DNA of 64,000 nt from Chaetoceros tenuissimus. Taxonomy: Eukaryota > Bacillariophyta > Thalassiosirophyceae > Chaetocerotales > Chaetocerotaceae. The notes under the pieces were generated by a model. It saw only the letters and a program-made list of their open reading frames with translations. It made no database searches and was not told the DNA's origin. The stretch is from contig BLLK01000022.1 of assembly GCA_021927905.1 (NCBI GenBank), positions 3,348,001 through 3,412,000 of the forward strand, written 5' to 3'. Each line of letters opens with the position of its first letter. Position 1 is the first letter of the stretch. Both the position numbers and the translations under genes were made by a program. Shown here in pieces: positions 20,950 to 31,871 of this stretch.

Positions 20950-22749
20950 TTAAACAATTGCAAAGAATGCTACAATGCCGACAACAAGGACAAGGGATCC
21001 AATGCCTCTTCCAGCTGAAGCGTTAACAAAAACATTATTCAAATCATAAATTACTTCACCTTGAAGGAGAGTCGCTACAACTTTTGCACCATCAATTTGA
21101 GACGTTGGTATTTGAAATATGTCCCTATCAAGTATAGCCAAATCTGCATATTTTCCCACTTCTATAGAACCTGTTTTGTCAGCATGGTTCAAGAGCTTTG
21201 CAGGATTAAGCGTCATCATCTCGATGACAGTCTCTAAGTTAGGAAGCGATCTTCCACCAGGTCTATTTAATACGGTTTTCATTTTGACTAGAGGGGAAAG
21301 GACATCGGCATCCCAATCGCTGCTCAAAGTAATGTTTGCCCCAGCGTTGTAGAGTTCGAGAGCCGGTAAAACTTTCGCAGCCCTTGATGATCCCACTACG
21401 GTACTTGCAAGGAAGTTTTGGTATGATAAGTCTACACTGCTTGGTGCTAATTGGAAGTCTGCAACAACATTGAGAGATTTGAATCTATTTTCATTTTCTG
21501 ATACGAAATAGTTGTGAGTTACTCGTGCTTGTTTCGTCGGATTGGCATGTTCAATAGCATCCAGAGCCAAAGTAACAGCTCGATCTCCGCATGTATGAAA
21601 AAAAAGTTGAAAACCAGCATCGCTCAAAGTTTTCGAAACAGTATTTAGAGTTTCTGCATTTCCAAAGTATTCGAAACCTCTTTCCTCGCCTTGAGGTAAT
21701 TCCATAGCAGGCAAATAGTCTTCGTGAAGCGCAGCAGTCCCCAAAGAAGGTATACCATCCACATATATCTTTACATGATCAAAACGAACAAGAGAGTCAG
21801 GATTATTTGACAATTTCTCTGGTAAACGTTGGCTTTCGAGACTCTGGTCTGGATAGACATAGTATGCATTACTAGCACGAACTGTAAGAATTCCATCAGC
21901 TTCAGCTCTGGTCCAAGCTTCTGTTTGGGCTTGTCGCCAAAATCCTCCTGCATCACTCACAGTAGTAATACCATTCTCTTTCAATTGGACAAGAGCATTT
22001 TTTAGACTTGTATATGCTTTCTCCTTCTTTGCCTGAGAAGAAACAGGAAAAGCTGAAATTAGCTGCATCTCTAAATTTCTGTTGTGCATTCTCGAGCACT
22101 ATACCTGTATGACTGTTGTAATAATCACGAATAAGTTTTCCACCAGGCGGGTCAGTTGTCATATTTAAATAACCAACAAGCTCGTATGCTTTAGAATTTG
22201 CCAAAGCACCATGTCCAAGACTATCCAAAACCACCACTGGCGTATCAGGGAATTCATTGTCAAGCACTGAAAATGGGGTTTGTTGACAGGCATTGTCGAA
22301 CATGTCTCCCATAAGAATTCCCAAGTCAATACCTGCAGCGACAATCCATCCTTGGTCGCCAAAAGAGCCTCCATTTCACAATTGCGTATGACACTAGGAA
22401 TATTGGCTAGAGATGTTTCCTCAGGAACATAGCATACATCGGCATAAATACCCGCTTCAACTACATGAATATGAGAATCTTGAAACCCTGGCAAGATTAA
22501 TTTTCCATTCAAATCGATGTAATCCATTACTCCATTCATCTGATTGACATAGTTTCTAACTTCTTCATCGGATCCAACTGCTGCAATTACACCATTCTCG
22601 TCTATTGCGATTGCCTCGGCTTGAGGCTTTGATTTATCGACAGTATGTACCTTGGTATTACCTAGAACAAAGTACTCGTCTGCCCAAGCATATCCAAGGA
22701 GATGCATTAGAATAAGAACTGGGCTTAATGCTCTAGCTTTGTTCATCAT
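20950..22749 (-). pseudogene. Secreted amidohydrolase (metal-dependent hydrolase, YtcJ-like) with two frame breaks and a captured C-terminal tail
   Basis: Three frames together cover one amidohydrolase-3-type protein. 22165..22749 has a signal peptide (ALSPVLILMHLLGYAWA), the N-terminal beta domain and the metal motif ILPGFQDSHIHVVEAG. 21953..22324 and its upstream frame carry GSFGDQGWIVAAGIDLGIL and DSLGHGALANSKA. 20950..22089 has GITTVSDAGG, FDHVKIYVDGIPS, FHTCGDRAV, THNYFV, LSSDWDADVLSP and KTGSIEVGKYADLAILDRD. Breaks lie near 22373-22381 and between about 22040 and 22090. The enzyme domain should end at GEVIYD; an extra 30 residues ending SAGRGIGSLVLVVGIVAF follow and match the tail of the gene at 23745. 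Probably a pseudogene, unless both breaks are sequence errors. Confidence 0.75.
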
Positions 22750-22934
22750 TTGATTCTGTTGACTGTTTGGATGAATGAGAGAAGTTAACAGACTGCTTAC
22801 ATATAATATGGCATATCATGTGCGGGGCTTCTCATTCCTCAATCCACAGACGACATACGATTGCTTGCAGGAAGAACTTTTTTCTCCCACTGACTATAGA
22901 TATATTTTCTCAGCATCTTTTTGCAATTGCAACT

Positions 22935-23275
22935 AGATGATATAGGAGAGAGGTGAGTTTATTACATTGTAATCACTCTATGAAATATACTATTATAGCA
23001 GAACAGCAGAACGAAAAGAAAGATGTTTTAGGCTCGTTACCTATTGTTCAAATGAAAATGATTTTCGAAATTCATTTCATTTCCAACTCTAAATATAGAG
23101 AGATACAACCTTAGCAGAATGACCATTTTAATAAAGCAGAAATGGCATTATATATTTATAGAAATATTTTTAGTATATTATATTCCTGACAGACTAACGA
23201 TGGCATGTTTCTTCATTAAGGAAAAGCCATTCCGACAACTCCAAAAAACAATGCTGAGCTACTGATGGAAGCTGA
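22935..23275. repeat. Right copy of the ~350-bp direct duplication
   Basis: It matches 20585-20945. The flank 22750-22934 is the upstream region of the amidohydrolase gene and shows nothing else. Confidence 0.8.
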
Positions 23276-23500
23276 TGGATACTTCAATTCATCATTCATA
23301 CTGAAATGATTGTCGAAAGAATTATATTTTTCATCATTCTTTGGAATGGTTGAGTTCATGTTTCTAGAGTCTTTTCTCTTTTGAGTGCGATTTGCTTTCA
23401 ATGTCTTCTTTGTTTTACTCGAATCCATGTTACGTTCATTCTTTAGTGAATGCAGACTCTTTCGGATTGCTTTGGACAGAGTTGATGCAAAGTTTGGCAT
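23216..23500 (-). CDS. Possible small basic ORF ending in a hydrophobic tail
   Basis: From the Met at 23500 the frame gives about 94 residues: a Lys/Arg/Asn-rich body, then YPSASISSSALFFGVVGMAF. Its end lies inside the duplicated block. The matching end at about 20890-20925 also encodes SALFF but then shifts frame. This may be the remnant of a gene with a C-terminal anchor like its neighbours. No family recognised; it may not be expressed. Confidence 0.3.
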   Translation of the reverse strand: MPNFASTLSKAIRKSLHSLKNERNMDSSKTKKTLKANRTQKRKDSRNMNSTIPKNDEKYNSFDNHFSMNDELKYPSASISSSALFFGVVGMAFP

Positions 23501-23744
23501 GATGGTAAGATATGAAATTTTATGATAGGCTGCATCTTGGAAGTACCAAGCACGTGAATGACACCTCTTGATGAAAGTCGACTGATTGAGATGATGGAAT
23601 TTGACAGGAAGCATTTTCTTTTGAGCAGTCACATATTTCGTTACTACAGAATCTCAAGGTTAAAATGTCTTTATATATTTACATATTCAAAACTGTATGG
23701 AATTCCCATAGTACACTACTGGAAATCTTTCAAGAGAAAAAGAT

Positions 23745-24428
23745 TTAAACAATTGCAAAGAGAGCCCCAATACCGACAATACTCGCAAGGACAAGGGATC
23801 CAATGCCTCTTCCAGCTGAAGCGCTGCAGTCTCCACTAGCTAGTTTCAAAGCGTTTACGACCTCGTCCATCTCCTCACCCATTTCTCCATCGGACAAGGC
23901 ATCAATAAACCATTCAAGGAATTCAACGGTTCCCTGCATGTATCCTTCTACAGTGACATCAGCTGGACAACTGTCTGGCGAAACACAAAAAGCCACACCA
24001 TTGATGGTGATGTCGCCACCTGGACTCTCACCACCTGCTTCCATCAAGAAAAGTTCCTCACAAATGGTGTATGAGCCAGTAATTGTCTTTCCACCTTGTG
24101 AAGTACACTCTTGATCAACACTTTCAAAATATGAGGAGAAGTCACAGGTAAGAGTGCTTTGATCGCAAACATCATCATTAATTTCCTCAAGAACGGTATC
24201 AGTGGTTCCTACAGTGTAGTTCGCTCCTATGGTTCCTAGAACACACATTGCTTCAGGACTGAATTCAGGCATCTGATCAAGCTTTCTTCCTTGGGCTGCT
24301 TTAGAAGCGCTTTGCAACTGGCGGACATGAGCAATCGCTACTTCATTGAGTGTCTTCTTTTCAGAAAAGAGAGCAGCACTTGCAGTATGAGAGAGGCCGA
24401 AAGCGATAAGGAGATTAGAAACACGCAT
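23745..24428 (-). CDS. Secreted Cys-rich protein with C-terminal hydrophobic tail
   Basis: 227 codons. It has a signal peptide (MRVSNLLIAFGLSHTASA), then a mature domain with about eight cysteines (MCVLGTIG, DVCDQSTLTCDF, QECTSQGG, TICEELFL, FCVSPDSCPAD, GDC). The C-terminus is SASAGRGIGSLVLASIVGIG followed by a few hydrophobic residues and the stop, as in GPI-anchored or tail-anchored surface proteins. The spacing of small residues (SASAG) before the hydrophobic stretch would suit a GPI attachment site. Function unknown. The tail is shared with the amidohydrolase at 20950. Confidence 0.75.
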   Translation of the reverse strand: MRVSNLLIAFGLSHTASAALFSEKKTLNEVAIAHVRQLQSASKAAQGRKLDQMPEFSPEAMCVLGTIGANYTVGTTDTVLEEINDDVCDQSTLTCDFSSYFESVDQECTSQGGKTITGSYTICEELFLMEAGGESPGGDITINGVAFCVSPDSCPADVTVEGYMQGTVEFLEWFIDALSDGEMGEEMDEVVNALKLASGDCSASAGRGIGSLVLASIVGIGALFAIV

Positions 24429-26435
24429 GATATTTATTGTAGTGAAAAGTTTATTTATGGAAGCAGTTGGGAAATAATTGGAGATTGATGAAGATCATCA
24501 GTCTCTATGAAGATCCGAAAATGAGCGGGCGAGCTTTCATGCAGACTGACGAAACGGATGAATTTTCCAGATTCAATCTTATAATTTTAGCCAGATTCAG
24601 AACTATTCTTTTCTTTGTACGTCTATTTTAGACATCAATGATGAAAAATAGGTCGAAATGACACCGTCGTGTATCGCAAGGTGCATAAATCGCAAGGTGC
24701 ATGCAAGGTGCCATAAATAGCCTATTTCCTACATCATCATGACGTTGCTTCGAAACTCCAAAATATAGTTCCGTCACCCTACTGGAAAAATCTCAATTCA
24801 CACTCTTATGGCAACGGAATTATTTTTGTTGATTTAATTGAATCTTGGAAGTTTATCTCTGCATACTCGCCCTATTTTTTCTCGCCTGGATTTCGACTTC
24901 AAACAGTGGTTTGTCATCATCTTTTTTGAGTGCTAACATGTCGAAAAATCATCACTGAAAACACACAGTATTTCTACATACCAAATTAGATTTGATCTGA
25001 TGATAGTACAAATTGAAATAAAATTACTGGAATACGAATAATTTTAACTGCTGAGTAAAAAAATGATGTTATGTTTAAAATCTAAAAAAATACTTTTCGC
25101 ACTATATTGTCACTTTGTTCTGCCTTTGACAATATTCTCCCTATGGTAATATTATCTTGCCTTTCATCCTATTCTCATGAATAGTAATTGCATGGCATGA
25201 GAACTGATGAGTTGCTGTTGAATTTTTCACAATTGGACACGGGAGCTATGTCATGAGAGCATATGTTCATGAGCTGGCGGAATAACGCTGTATTTCTTTC
25301 ATATAACTTCAGATTCCATTGATTTCACGCGTTTAAATTCATTTCCATTACGTAAAGGAAGGGAGAAATCATGTCAGAGCGAGGCAGCGAGAGTAGTACT
25401 ACAACAGTAGCCGACCGAATTAGCATTCACGCCTGCTTTACATCTGGCTCTGCCTCATTTCAACCACTTCTACATATGCATGAATTACTTTTAAAAACAA
25501 GTATACTCGTTTGATTTTTAGGATAACGACAAGCCAAGCAGAACAATCAATAATATTATGGAGAGCATCAGTGCTTGTTGGCAAATGCTTTGAACACAAA
25601 GCGAGCAAGCCGTGTTTCCGTTGCATAATCATCAGAAGGGATCATCTATTCAAGACTCACCATTAGAGTGTACGAAGTAAAATGTATTTTGAAAGCAGTT
25701 TATTGATGATGTCATAAATAGCCTAAAAATAGTGAATAACCTATTAAAATATTGCACCTTGCTTGCACCTTGCGATTTATGCACCTTGCGATACACGATG
25801 GTGCGAAATGAGAGCGTTGAAATTTCTTTTTCCCGTGTTTCGATGTCTTTCATAGAAAGTAAGTCGTGTGGTGTTGTTCTGCGATTATATCATTCCATCT
25901 ACGTATAAATATGGAACTGAAGATAAGAAAACAGAAGTTGATTCAACGGAAAATATAAATAATACTACATATTCTTGATACAAGCAATTCATGTTAATGT
26001 TCATGTAGTATTCAAGTCATTTTCTTTGCAATATTCGTCTTGAAAAGGACAAGGTGAAAATTTAGAATTGTGACCGTTGAAAAGACATTTCGCCAAGATG
26101 ACAGTTATCAATCTAGGCTATTTACTTTGTGTCAAGATTTTTTGGATTTCACGACCTGTACCGAACTCCAGTGTGCCAACTCAATCAAAAACGATAACGA
26201 GCTCGATTACCTTCCCTACTCATGTACTAGCTAGAGGAAGCACTTCTAGCAAAACACATCTGATTCAAAAGAACTTTGATACTTGATCGCTTATAGTCAT
26301 TAAACAAGAGAGCATCAAGTTTTACGAAAAAGAAGAAATTCAAGCAACAAAAAACACATCTTTGATTGACTAGATTCTGAGATTCAGATTTGACACGTTT
26401 GACACACCAGTACAACTCCCAAGTGAAGAATCAAC
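24429..26435. other. 2-kb gene-free region containing an inverted-repeat-bounded segment
   Basis: No ORF here looks like a real gene; the longest frames are about 60-70 codons with random composition. The only structure is the pair of inverted repeats at 24668 and 25754, listed separately. 25900-26435 is the upstream region of the transporter gene. Confidence 0.6.
24668..25797. repeat. Inverted repeats of 44 bp bounding ~1.04 kb (MITE- or foldback-like)
   Basis: 24668-24711 (CGTGTATCGCAAGGTGCATA..) and 25754-25797 are reverse complements with one mismatch. Similarity extends weakly outward (GTCGAAATGACACC versus ATTTCGCACCAT). Each arm contains three GCAAGGTGC motifs. Next to each arm CATAAATAGCCT occurs in the same orientation. 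There is no transposase gene inside. It may be a non-autonomous transposon; I could not define a target-site duplication. Confidence 0.7.
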
Positions 26436-28109
26436 ATGTTTGGAGGTACAAAGAACGAGCCCGATATTCCCATTCAAGCATCTCCCTATGATCACACGGC
26501 AACAGTGGAGGATCAGAGTAACCCCTTCCTCGTCAAAAAGCAGCCGACTAGATGTCGTGATCCAGTCTTTGCCGTACTCTTTATTGCCAATGTGGCTGCT
26601 ATGATTGGAGTTTTTATCAAGTACGGAACGAACCCATTGAACAACGTAGAAGCGGAGCAAGATGGAGATGATGGACAGATTGAACTTGGTGAAGAGGGTA
26701 TCATTTATACCGCTGCGACTGCTGCCGGTATCTCGGCGGCGTTTTCGGCTGTAATGATGCAAGTACTCATGTGTATTCCTGGCTTCTTGATCAAGTTTGC
26801 GCTGCTTTTCAATGTTGCTTTGGCAGGATTGGGAATGGCAGTAAGTCACTTTTGTTAGGTTTATATCTTGATATATGTGTTTCTCATTTACATCTGTTCT
26901 GAATGACTCACCATCTTTTTGTAGTTTTCATTCTATTCTGGATCCATGGTGGGCGGAATCATTTCTGCAATCTTTTTTGCACTCTTTTGCTGTTATGCTT
27001 ACATGGTTTGGAGTCGTATCCCATTTGCTACTGCGAACTTGAAAACTGCATGTGCTGCTCTTCGTGCAAATTGCGGAGTTACCTTCTTTGCATACATTTT
27101 TGCTGCGCTTGCGGTTGCTTGGTCCATTCTTTGGTCTCTGGCAGTGGCTGGTGTTCAAGATACAGGTATCTTGATCAAGTGTACCGAAGTCCAGGATTCT
27201 TATGGTTACACTCGTGATAGCTGCAGTATCAATTATGGAATCTTCTTTGTACTCTTTGTATCATTCTTTTTTACACACCAAGTATTGCAGAATTCTGTTC
27301 ATACCACTGTAGCGGGAGTTGTTGGATCCTGGTGGTTCAAACCAGAACAGAATGGTTTCTGTGGCTCAGCAGTATTCGGAAGTTTCTTCAGAACCATGAC
27401 TACTTCTCTTGGAAGTGTTTGCTTTGGATCTTTGCTTGTGGCAATCATTCAAGCTACCAGACAGATTTTGGAGATGGCCAGACGGAATGAAGATGTCGGA
27501 CCATTCTTGGCTTGTTGTGTTGATTGCTTATTGGGATGTTTGGAGTCTTTGCTGGAGTACTTCAACAAGTGGGCATTTGTCTATGTTGGAGTCTATGGAT
27601 ATGGTAAGTTCTATGCGTGCAAGCATTGTTGGGTGTACCTTACAAGGTCTTTTAACATCATTTACTTACACCTTGCTTCCTCAACAGGATATTGTGAGGC
27701 AGGAAAGAGTGTCATCCAGTTGTTCAAGGATCGTGGCTGGGAAGCAGTTATTGCTGATGATCTCGTGGGCATGGCTCTATTCATGACAAGTCTTGTGGTA
27801 GGTCTCGTAATGGCCGGTGTTGGTGTATTGATGGTAGATCAAACCACCTGGTGGGATGTCTTCATTGCTGCATTTGATGCTCAATCTGAAGAAGCAAACG
27901 GAAAACAAGCTGCTATGATTTTTGCAGGAGTGCTTGCGTTTATTATCGGACTTGTGATTGCATCCATTCTCATGTCGACAATCGCTTCTGCTGTCAACGC
28001 ATCTATTGTCTTGTTTGCTGATGCTCCTGCAGAATTTGAATGTCATTATCCAGAGCTTTCTCAGGAGATGCGCACAGCCTACAATGTGGCATATCCGGGT
28101 TGTATGTAA
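26436..28109 (+). CDS. Choline transporter-like protein (CTL/SLC44/Pns1 family), three exons
   Basis: Exons 26436..26840, 26925..27603 and 27688..28109; both introns are 84 bp with GTAAGT and TAG/CAG ends. Splicing gives 501 residues. The N-terminus is cytosolic (SPYDHTATVEDQSNPFL). About ten transmembrane segments follow, with the typical family blocks VPFA-like (RIPFATANLKTA), FFFTHQVLQNSVHTTVAGVV, GSWWFKP, FGSFFRTMTTSLGSVCFGSL, EYFNKWAFVYVGVYGYG and, near the end, LFADAPAEFECHYPELSQEM. Members move choline or related solutes across plasma or organelle membranes; the substrate here is not deducible. Intron 2 has no stop in frame, so its retention would simply add 28 residues. Confidence 0.92.
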
Positions 28110-28217
28110 GAGAAAAATACTAGGGTAGATGATTTCGATCTCAATTTTCTAAAAAGTAGAATTATATCTTAGTAATACATGTGTCACTTTAATTATGTAC
28201 AAGAATCATATTAGTAT

Positions 28218-31200
28218 TTAGTTGCTTGTTTTCGGCAACCAATCTTCTTTCGTATTATCCTCAAATTCCAAACCGCAGTCACCCTCCCCCCCAAGCAAAT
28301 TTTTCATTTCGTCCCCATCAGTCTTCGGACAAGAATTGATTCCTTCATCCTTATAGAGATTTAACTGCTCTCTCAAAGATTCGACTTCTTCTCTTAACTT
28401 GTCATTTTCAGATACGATCTCTGCAGATATGTCAAAGCTGTTTTTTCTTTTTAAAATACCATTCGAAGGCGTCGTATTTGTAGCACCATCATTTTCTAGA
28501 TCTTCGCAAAATGAAACCATTGACCCACTTCGTCGTTTAAATGGCTCCGTACAATCAGATGTTTCAGACATAACGTCCATCGAAAGTTTTCTCTTCTGCT
28601 TTTCTTCTTCTATCTGAGATTTGCTTTTGATTAAATTCGGAATCCCGCCTTCTGGTATTTTTATGCCTGATATAGTCATTCTTCGTAAAGCACCAGAGCC
28701 ATTGCTAGATTTTCTTGATATTACCGAGTATCTGCTGGAGTCAAGCTGTACCATTGGAACTGCACTTTTCGTTTCCTCCTTTCTCTTACTCTTAGCTGAG
28801 CCTTTGGTAGCATCACTACTTAAACTAGCTGAACGTAATCTTGAAGAACTTTCATCATCTTCATTCTGTTGATATATGATGAAAAACTTTGTGAAAAAAT
28901 AAACGCAAATAGCAACAATTGTCTCTATTGACAAGATCACTGATGTGATCTTCTGAGCAAGACTCGATCCTTTTGCACCAGAGTTTGTCATTACATTTAC
29001 AATCGTAGCGATAAGAAACAGTGTATGAGAGTAGACAAGCACTCCTATCCAATGGCTGTCCGGAACGAATTGCATCACGTCTCGGGATTGAAATGCCAAG
29101 ACAGTCGAACTGAGCAAAATCAAAAACTCCACTACGAGGGCGATAATGTTCCAAGTGTTTGATTTGGAAGAGCAACTTTCATAAACCTCAACGGTGTTAG
29201 TTAGCATATCTTTATCATCATCTTCGACAAGGAAATATGTGTCAATCCTAGAAGGCGGATCTACAACTGTCCATACAATCATGAAGATTACAACTATCCC
29301 CCAAGCAAAAGTGATTATCTTCTTGAAAAGATTCTTGTCAATCTTCACTCTCTTACAGTTTCTTGAGTTTCGGCGAATCTTATTTATTGTGGACATCTTG
29401 ACTAGTATTGGTACGAGAGCCAAACAATATCCAACATGCATAGTCCAAGTCTTAAGGACACATAAGGTGGTACTGTTTTCCAATGCAGCGTGGAGAAGAG
29501 AAGATATTGAAACAAGAGTATAACCCATGAGCATGGAAAAAAGTACATCGGTCTGTGCACCAGCAATGGTCCGATTATCTCTCCAGTAGTACGTCAGAGC
29601 AAAAGCAGTAGTTGAAACGACAATTGCTATCGAACCAAAGAAAAAGCCGGCATATGATACATCATTAAATTCTTTGTATGCTTTTTGCCTTGGATAACTT
29701 CGAGGAAAGTCTCGGGTGAATTCTTGCAAGTTATCATGAACCCAACGACACGTAGCACTTCTTGCAGAAAGAGTAGTTTTCTCTCCATCTGTCATTTCAT
29801 CGAATATACTTTGAATAGCCAAATCTGGAAGCTTGATTCTGGAAAGAATTTCGAATGCTGGACTATCGAGAGCACCATCAATTGATGAAACGGACTGTGT
29901 TTGTAGGCCTCTGCTAATCACTTTACTCAATGGCCGATGAGCGTAATCACATTTCGCAAAAATGGTGCCTCTCCTTTCGTCAACATCATCAGAGCATCTA
30001 TCAAGATTCATTTGAGCTGCCATGCAAGCCTCTGTCAAAGGAGGCAAAGATACTCGATGGAATGCATAATCGATACTTTTTGCGAGAGTATCAACAAACG
30101 GATCTGGAGTATAAAACACCATAATAATATCAGAATTGGTCGCATTTGCCGCTAACCACACTTGATACATTTGTGAATAAGAGTATCCATTATTCGGCTC
30201 CAATGAGCCATTACTCTTCAAACCAATATTATTCCAATATAATTGACTTTCAGCGTACACGGACCAACCACAACTTGGGGCAACAAAATGACCCATACAC
30301 TCTGGATTGGCCTCGCAATCAGTAACATTGTTGGCTTCGAAAAAGCCTGTATAGATTCCATCCATAAAGTACAAATCTTCTTCATCGGCATTTTCTGGTT
30401 CTCTTGTTGCAGCTGATTCGGGCAAAGAGCAGTCATATGAATCACAGTATTCTTTCCATGTGATGGGAGTTTTGAACACTTGAGCTAATTTGACTCTGTT
30501 GATGTCTCCTGACAACCCAGTATAACTACTGAATTCTGGATATCTGGTTGCAGTTATATGTGGAATGAAGAATCCCAGGTTCCCAATGATCCCATTCGCA
30601 TATTCCGAAAGTATTGTCCCTTTTTCTAAAACAAGGAAGAGAAAGAGGTTAGTAAAAAGGAGTGAAAATCTCTAACGTTATAAAACACGGAAGTACTCAC
30701 TTTGCCCTTCCCGTATTTCCGCTTTTGTATGCACGTCCCAAACTATGATCAAATTTCGAATTACAAAGTGAATCAGTGACTCGAAATAAAATAAAGGTGA
30801 AAGCAAGTAAATAGATACAGAAAATCTCACCTTCAGGAATCAATAGTGAGCATGGCTTATCTGTTTTCAAACAATCTCCATCCACTACATCTCCCTCAAT
30901 TAAATCTTGAGTTCCATATAAAGTTGAAGAATATGGCATGCTTGTACTTGGTTCTTCGTCGTAAAAGGAAAGGTATGTTCCATCTGTTCTTTTCTTTGTC
31001 TCACTGTCAAGAACCGCACTTGTTTCAAAAGTGACTGGTACACCAAACACTTCTGATAGAATAATTTGATATATCCATGCAGTCTATGATGATTAAATAT
31101 ACATATAATGAATATTAAATGAAAAAAAGCAACCATAGCAACCAGTAAAATGGAAATAACACTTACCACCTGCGAGCTGTCCCAATAAGAAGGACCAATC

Positions 31201-31499
31201 CGAACCTCTGGATAGTCAAATTCAGCCTGTCGACAATTTGTGTTTCCATTTCTCTCATCATCTGAATTACAGACTCTTTGATTGAAATATGCCGTGTTAT
31301 CATCTTGTTGATTCCATGGCGTAGCTTTATTTTTCCAACGAGCCATTACACCTAAACAACCGCTTCGAAATGGATTACTGCAATATCCTAGTTCTAAATT
31401 ACAGCTAGATCCAGAAGGACATTGGTCATCACTCTCACATGCAAGAACTCTTCCATGGAGCAGGAGAGCTATCGATGCTATCCAAGGAGATAACTTCAT
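28218..31499 (-). CDS. Class C GPCR-like receptor with substrate-binding-protein-type ectodomain, four exons
   Basis: Exons 31167..31499, 30831..31083, 30701..30742 and 28218..30625, with introns of 83, 88 and 75 bp. The spliced product is 1,011 residues. It starts with a signal peptide (MKLSPWIASIALLLHGRVLA) and a short Cys-rich EGF-like segment (CESDDQCPSGSSCN). The ectodomain contains VRIGPSYWDSSQVTAWIYQI and WLAANATNSDIIMVFYTPDP, reminiscent of OpuAC-type solute-binding proteins. Seven hydrophobic segments lie between about 534 and 800, with the class C-like TM3 region CVLKTWTMHVGYCLALVPIL. The cytosolic tail is about 200 residues, Ser-rich, with a coiled coil (NDKLREEVESLREQLNLY). Likely a plasma-membrane sensor of a small solute; ligand unknown. 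Confidence 0.8.
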
Positions 31500-31520
31500 G
31501 TTTTCTTTGAAACCCTTCAA

Positions 31521-31871
31521 GAAGTTTATGAATATGCTATGAAGTGTTTTCTCTGTTTTCTCTGTTCTGGATAGTGCCGCGGGACAGTTTAGGAAGGTTG
31601 GAAAAACAAAAATGGAGATGCTCTATTGCTCAACGAGCTAACGTTACGTACGTAACAGGAATACCAAGATTCAAGTTAATTTACTTACTGGGACTTCTAC
31701 GTTCCTATCTTCCTTTACACGTCTAAATCTGTCATCAAGCCTTTTCAAAACAATAAGTAAATATGGACATGAAGACATTCACGGCTTCGCAGCAATCAAT
31801 CAATCTTTACTTACCCTAGTATAGTAGACTACGTACATAATAGAATCTATCGAAGAGAGATAGGTAGAGGA
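31521..31871. promoter_or_regulatory. Divergent promoter region between receptor (-) and lipocalin-like gene (+)
   Basis: About 350 bp between two divergent start codons. No site recognised. Confidence 0.4.

Noticed and set aside
26077..26286. 69-codon plus-strand ORF before the transporter gene
   Set aside because: No recognisable domain, composition random, sits in the presumed promoter.
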